Source: Acuticoccus sp039189655 (GTDB lineage: Bacteria > Pseudomonadota > Alphaproteobacteria > Rhizobiales > Amorphaceae). From it: a stretch of 10,061 bases of DNA. Under the pieces are notes generated by a model. It was not told the DNA's origin. It did not search any database and worked only from the letters and a program-made list of their open reading frames with translations. Position numbers and translations under genes: made by a program. Location of the stretch: assembly GCA_039189655.1 (NCBI GenBank), contig JBCCYN010000164.1, positions 1-10,061 of the forward strand, read 5' to 3'. This document shows positions 7,043 through 10,061 of the stretch, piece by piece; the stretch's first letter is position 1, and every line of letters starts with the position of its first letter.

Positions 7043-8176
7043 TCAGTTGCCGTTTCGATCTTCCAGGAGTTGAACCTTCATCCCCTCACGCAGGAAAGAA
7101 ACGCCTTTCGTTGCCACCCGCTCGCCGACCTCAAGGCCATCGATAACGAGAAATCGATTGTCGCGAATGCCTGCCATCTTCACTGGCCGACGCTTCACCG
7201 TGCCCGTGGCGCCATCGAAGACGAACACCTCGAAAGGCACGACGTCCCCCGGCGAAACCGCTTCGGGAATATCTACGTCCGGGATCGCAGCGGAGATGGG
7301 AATGAGGTGCCCCACCTCAGCGGGCAGGTCGAACTCGAACGCCACCTCCACAGCCATGCCGGCTTTCATCAATGGGGTCGTCTTTGTGAGCGCGATCACC
7401 ACCGGGAAGGATGAAACCGTGTCCGCCCGTTCGCCCAACTCGCTCACCACAGCCGGCAGTACCGTTCCCGGATCATCGGAAAGGCGCACCTTTGCTGGCG
7501 TTCCCACCACCAGCCGCGCTGCGACGTCAAAGCTGACCGAGAACGACACTTCGAATGCGCCCGTCTGATAGAGCGACATGATGGTGGTACCGATGCCAAC
7601 GGTTTGAAAGGATTCGACATCGACGGCGTTGATGAGACCGTCGAAGGGGGCGTGAAGCTCCGTGTCGGACAACTCTTGCTCTGCCGTCGCCAGCGACTGC
7701 TCTGCTTGGGTGAGTTGGGACTGGCGGGAGCGGACTTCGGTCTGCGCGTCGGTGACGGTGACGCGCGATACGACATTGCGCTCAAACAGGGTTTCCTGGC
7801 GTTCAAGAGTGTCCTGGGCCTGGGCAAGCAGCGCTTCGGCTTCCGCAACGGCCGCGCGTCGGTCTTCTACGGTGTTGCGAAAGACGGTGTCGTCGAGCTC
7901 GGCAAGCAACTCTCCTTCTTGGACCGATTGTCCAACGCGCAGATCGACTTCGGTAAGCTTGCCGGCGACCTTGAAGGAAAGGGTTGAAATTGCCGCCGGT
8001 TCCAGCACGCCCGGGTACCGGCGCAATATGGTCTCCGCCACCTCCGAAACCTGCGTCGTGATGAGACCCCGGACAGGCTCCGGCGATGAGGTGCCTGTCT
8101 CCTCCGGTGTGCACCCGACAAGAATCAATCCGACAAGGGCGAGGATGGCGGCACGGTGCAGCTGGCGCAGCGACAT
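7043..8176 (-). CDS. RND efflux periplasmic adaptor subunit (membrane fusion lipoprotein)
   Basis: A 377-residue adaptor linking the RND permease to an outer-membrane channel. Residues 1-21 are a lipoprotein signal with lipobox LVGC; Cys22 should be lipidated and anchored in the inner membrane. The HlyD/AcrA plan follows: first lipoyl half (FKVAGKLTEVDLRVGQSV, then GELLAELDD; 68-96), an alpha-helical coiled-coil hairpin rich in Glu/Gln/Ala (about 103-172), second lipoyl half (LHAPFDGLINAVDV, 174-187), a beta-barrel (about 205-290) and a membrane-proximal domain ending VGERVATKGVSFLREGMKV. I chose ATG 8176 over the upstream GTG at 8218 because a good ribosome site lies at 8183-8190 and because it puts the lipobox at the normal distance. 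It is the first gene of the operon; the permease follows after one base. No TolC-type gene is adjacent. Confidence 0.95.
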   Translation of the reverse strand: MSLRQLHRAAILALVGLILVGCTPEETGTSSPEPVRGLITTQVSEVAETILRRYPGVLEPAAISTLSFKVAGKLTEVDLRVGQSVQEGELLAELDDTVFRNTVEDRRAAVAEAEALLAQAQDTLERQETLFERNVVSRVTVTDAQTEVRSRQSQLTQAEQSLATAEQELSDTELHAPFDGLINAVDVESFQTVGIGTTIMSLYQTGAFEVSFSVSFDVAARLVVGTPAKVRLSDDPGTVLPAVVSELGERADTVSSFPVVIALTKTTPLMKAGMAVEVAFEFDLPAEVGHLIPISAAIPDVDIPEAVSPGDVVPFEVFVFDGATGTVKRRPVKMAGIRDNRFLVIDGLEVGERVATKGVSFLREGMKVQLLEDRNGN

Positions 8177-8182
8177 CAATAT

Positions 8183-8190
8183 TCCTTTCC
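8183..8190 (-). promoter_or_regulatory. Ribosome binding site of the adaptor gene
   Basis: On the minus strand GGAAAGGA lies six bases before ATG 8176. This decides the start in favour of 8176 rather than the longer GTG-initiated frame from 8218, which has no comparable site and would put 14 extra residues before the lipoprotein signal. Confidence 0.7.
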
Positions 8191-8337
8191 GGCTCTGGAA
8201 GTGTGCCCGGTCCACCACGGCCTATGCGGCCTGGCTGCCGGCCTGCGGGCGTGGGCCTCGCTGCAGCACCGTGCGGGGAAGCCTCCTGCATCACGATCCA
8301 TGGCGTGAAGAAGATGTTTCTTTATGCGCCGAAGTGT

Positions 8338-8363
8338 TTTGAGTGTGGAGGAACTTTGAGCGT
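8338..8363 (+). repeat. Tandem TTTGAGYGT direct repeat, possible regulator half-sites
   Basis: TTTGAGTGT at 8338-8346 and TTTGAGCGT at 8355-8363 are direct copies with one difference and a 17-base period. AraC-family activators often bind two direct half-sites, one per helix-turn-helix, typically with a period near two DNA turns; 17 is somewhat short. A candidate site only. Confidence 0.35.
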
Positions 8364-8419
8364 TTTTCGGGTGATTCATCTGATGGGTTGGGCTATTCAA
8401 AAAGTATAATCGTTTTTCG
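8361..8419 (+). repeat. CGTTTTTCG direct repeat, two copies exactly 50 bases apart
   Basis: CGTTTTTCG occurs at 8361-8369 and again at 8411-8419, identical over nine bases with different flanks. The first copy overlaps the second TTTGAGYGT repeat and the second copy directly follows the TATAAT box. The spacing is close to five helical turns, which would suit protein-mediated looping or cooperative binding, but this is inference. Confidence 0.4.
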
Positions 8420-8437
8420 TAGCCTCAAAGAACCTCG

Positions 8438-8449
8438 CAATTTAAATTG
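8438..8449. promoter_or_regulatory. 12-bp perfect palindrome CAATTTAAATTG
   Basis: A perfect self-complementary 12-mer in the A+T-rich core of the divergent region. It could be an operator for a dimeric regulator or a nucleoid-protein site. Chance in an A+T-rich patch is not excluded. Confidence 0.35.
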
Positions 8450-8630
8450 ATATGTCGAATAGAGGAAAAGAATACTTGCTAAAAGGGGGTTATTGCGAGC
8501 AAGAGATACCCGTACGGGCAGAAATTCCTTGTCCATCAGGCGGCTTTCTGAGACTTCACGTGGTTTTTCCCCATGCGGACAACGCATCCAAACGTGACGA
8601 TGCCGAGATTTGCCCTAGAGTGGTAGGACC

Positions 8631-9692
8631 ATGGACGACCTAGATCGGACAGTTTCGGCCAGCGAGAATCAACCGACCGCGATTGCGAGTCTCTCCCTCG
8701 CGACGGTGTCATTTGCTCTATCGCGGGGACTCACCTTTGAAGCGCTGGAGGGAGCCACCGGACTGGCGCGAAGCGACTTGATTTCGCCCGACAAGCGGCT
8801 GCCTGACGATGCGGTGCCGCGCCTGTGGCGCCTCATCTCCAGCACCGCGCATCCAAATGAGGTGCCTTCGCTGGCCATGGCGCGTTCTGCGCCGTTCTCC
8901 TACCTCGGTGGTCTTGTGGAGGGAGCTCAGTTCGCTGCGACAGCGGGGGAGGCGTTGTGCTTCTTTGTCGAGAATCAGACGTTCGTGGCGGAGCGTTTGG
9001 CCCTTGAAATCCACTTCTCCCCCCATGAAGACCATTTCGCCTTCAGCGCATCTCATCCGGCAGATACGCTGGATGGCGGCCGAACGGCGGAGGTGGGCAC
9101 CGGATTTTCTCTCCGCGCGCTATCGATGATCCTTGGCACCGACGTGGTTCCGCGAAGGGTCGAATATGGCCATGCCCCCGGGGGGCCGCCGGAGGTCTAT
9201 GAGCGGTACTTCCGCGCCCCCGCAGCCTTTGACCAACCGCGCACGCAGGTCATATTCCATCGCGCTCTTCTGGACGCCCCGGTCCAACACGCAAACTTAG
9301 AACTTTTCCGACACTTGCAGCACCACTTTCGACTTGTGCGCGAAGGCCTGGAAGACACCAAAACGCCGGCTGCGCTGCGGGAGCTGCGGCGCACGATTGT
9401 GGAAAACGCAAACGGCGGGGACTATCGCGCGGGGGCGGCGGCAGCCCGTTTGGGATTGAGCGTGCGATCAGCCCAGCGCCTGGCAACGGCCCACGGGCGG
9501 ACCCTCAGCGCCATGATCGAAGAGGTCCGCCAGAGCAATGCGAAGCGCTTCTTGGCGGACCCCTCAATTTCTCTGGCGTCCGTCGCCCTCCTTGTCGGGT
9601 ACTCCGACGATCGAGCTTTTCGCCGGGCATTCAAAGCATGGACCGGCCAGACCCCATCGGGCTATCGACGACAGAAGAATGAAAGCTCATAG
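8631..9692 (+). CDS. AraC family transcriptional regulator
   Basis: A 353-residue regulator. Residues about 20-210 resemble the N-terminal sensor domain of the OruR/ArgR-like AraC group (Arabinose_bd type), including the LPDDAVPRLWRL stretch. Residues about 250-348 form the paired helix-turn-helix DNA-binding domain: first motif AARLGLSVRSAQRLATAHG (271-289), second motif in VALLVGYSDDRAFRRAFKAW (318-337) followed by TGQTPSGYRR. It is transcribed divergently from the RND operon, a common arrangement for a local regulator, so it probably controls the pump genes, itself, or both; the ligand is unknown. ATG 8631 is the only ATG between the in-frame stop TAG at 8616-8618 and the conserved region. 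The nearest ribosome-site match, AGGA at 8625-8628, is only two bases from the ATG, so translation may be weak. A strong hairpin terminator follows the stop. Confidence 0.94.
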   Translation: MDDLDRTVSASENQPTAIASLSLATVSFALSRGLTFEALEGATGLARSDLISPDKRLPDDAVPRLWRLISSTAHPNEVPSLAMARSAPFSYLGGLVEGAQFAATAGEALCFFVENQTFVAERLALEIHFSPHEDHFAFSASHPADTLDGGRTAEVGTGFSLRALSMILGTDVVPRRVEYGHAPGGPPEVYERYFRAPAAFDQPRTQVIFHRALLDAPVQHANLELFRHLQHHFRLVREGLEDTKTPAALRELRRTIVENANGGDYRAGAAAARLGLSVRSAQRLATAHGRTLSAMIEEVRQSNAKRFLADPSISLASVALLVGYSDDRAFRRAFKAWTGQTPSGYRRQKNESS

Positions 9693-9729
9693 CGCCCCGA
9701 TCGGCACTCGCAGCCTTGCCGGCGAACGG

Positions 9730-9756
9730 GAAAACGCCGCCTCAGGCGGCGCTTTC
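9730..9756. terminator. Strong hairpin terminator after the AraC-family gene, probably bidirectional
   Basis: CGCCGCC (9735-9741), loop TCA, GGCGGCG (9745-9751), extended past one A/C mismatch by GAAA (9730-9733) pairing with TTTC (9753-9756). The A-run on the left and the T-run on the right make it usable from either strand, although the T-run is short. It starts 37 bases after the regulator stop codon. Confidence 0.7.
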
Positions 9757-9794
9757 GGGGACGTGTTTTAGGGTTTCATCCGACCAGAGCGTAA

Positions 9795-10061
9795 CGACGA
9801 GCGGTAACGCGATGCGGCGACGACCACAGGATAGAGCGCCGATCTCATTGGATCAGACGAAGTGACGTCCTATCCGTCACTCCTGGTCAGATCGAGGTCC
9901 TCGCTGGAGCTTTCATCGTCGCCGCCGGGCGCGGAGGCTTGCTCGTCCGGGCCCGGGCGCAACGGCGTGACCTGGACGCCTTCTGGGAGATCGGGCTGGA
10001 ACCCTGGGATATGGCTGCAGGTGCCCTGCTGGTGCGCGAGGCAGGAGGTCTGGTCGCAGAC
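9795..10061 (+). pseudogene. Inositol monophosphatase (SuhB-like) C-terminal remnant, cut by window edge
   Basis: The frame ending at 10061 reads LDAFWEIGLEPWDM then AAGALLVREAGGLVAD, the C-terminal signature of the inositol monophosphatase family. The Asp of PWD (codon 10008-10010) matches a metal ligand. In complete 260-residue enzymes this motif lies near residue 215-230, so about 600 bases of coding sequence should precede it. Here the frame is open only from 9795, just after a TAA at 9792-9794, and the AraC-family gene and its terminator occupy the space before. The usual upstream motifs (DPLDGT, and the Arg-rich lead to ALDLAYVAAGR) are absent. An isolated VAAGR (9918-9932) occurs in frame, but 13 unexplained residues separate it from the LDAFWE block. 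I read this as a truncated or rearranged gene. A contig misjoin, or a sequencing error combined with a rearrangement, is also possible. The family call is secure; the state of the gene is inferred. Confidence 0.72.

Larger units (their letters stand above)
8191..8630. promoter_or_regulatory. Divergent control region between the pump operon and the AraC-family regulator
   Basis: This region should hold the promoters of both the minus-strand pump operon and the plus-strand regulator. Roughly 8300-8480 is clearly richer in A+T than the neighbouring genes and is crowded with repeats: TTTGAGYGT twice, CGTTTTTCG twice, CTTTGAG/CTCAAAG as a spaced inverted pair (8354-8360 and 8424-8430), and a 12-bp palindrome. 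A perfect TATAAT occurs at 8405-8410 on plus, overlapped by TATACT on minus, but neither has a convincing -35 element at 16-18 bases, as expected for activator-dependent promoters. Small open frames here (8452-8643 plus, 8393-8587 minus) have no recognisable features. Confidence 0.6.

Noticed and set aside
8405..8410. Perfect TATAAT as a sigma-70 promoter for the regulator
   Set aside because: No acceptable -35 element at 16-18 bases and no extended -10 TG, so it was kept only as part of the control region and not called as a promoter.
8452..8643. 63-codon plus frame overlapping the regulator start
   Set aside because: No ribosome site or motif, and it overlaps the AraC-family gene out of frame; the region is better explained as promoter DNA.
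9870..10061. Minus-strand frame of 63 codons running off the right edge and ending in an acidic Ser/Glu/Asp-rich tail
   Set aside because: It looks plausible as a C-terminus, but it is the in-register antisense of the plus-strand inositol monophosphatase motif, whose match to the family signature is far stronger than composition alone.

Overview
This is a G+C-rich bacterial stretch, most likely from an alphaproteobacterium. That placement is an inference from the DUF1178-type and inositol-monophosphatase-type fragments at the two edges and from the general protein style; there is no rRNA, tRNA or other firm taxonomic marker. I see no phage genes, transposase, CRISPR array or RNA gene. Five complete genes are well supported, with one partial gene at the left edge and one apparently broken gene at the right edge.

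Left part (1-3815, all on +): the last 68 codons of a DUF1178-family protein, closed by a likely intrinsic terminator; a 765-base gap with no convincing gene; an exported alpha/beta hydrolase (972-1931); a 414-base gap holding two inverted repeats; and an MscS-family mechanosensitive channel (2346-3815) with a signal peptide, a long acidic linker and a proline-rich tail.

Centre (3991-8176, on -): a two-gene operon for an RND efflux pump. The lipoprotein adaptor (MFP) comes first and the 1016-residue inner-membrane permease follows after a single spacer base. It converges on the MscS gene. No outer-membrane factor (TolC/OprM type) is present, so the pump must borrow one from elsewhere. The permease lacks two of the classical AcrB proton-relay side chains (Asp-Asn for Asp-Asp in TM4, Asn for Lys in TM10).

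Right part (8177-10061): a 454-base region with an unusually A+T-rich core and several repeats separates the pump operon from a divergent AraC-family regulator (8631-9692), the natural candidate to control the pump. The regulator ends in a strong hairpin terminator. The final 300 bases carry an unmistakable C-terminal inositol monophosphatase motif, with no room upstream for the other two thirds of such a protein.

I do not see an obviously new multi-gene system. The points most worth a second look are the inositol monophosphatase remnant, the altered proton relay of the pump, and the repeat-rich divergent control region.
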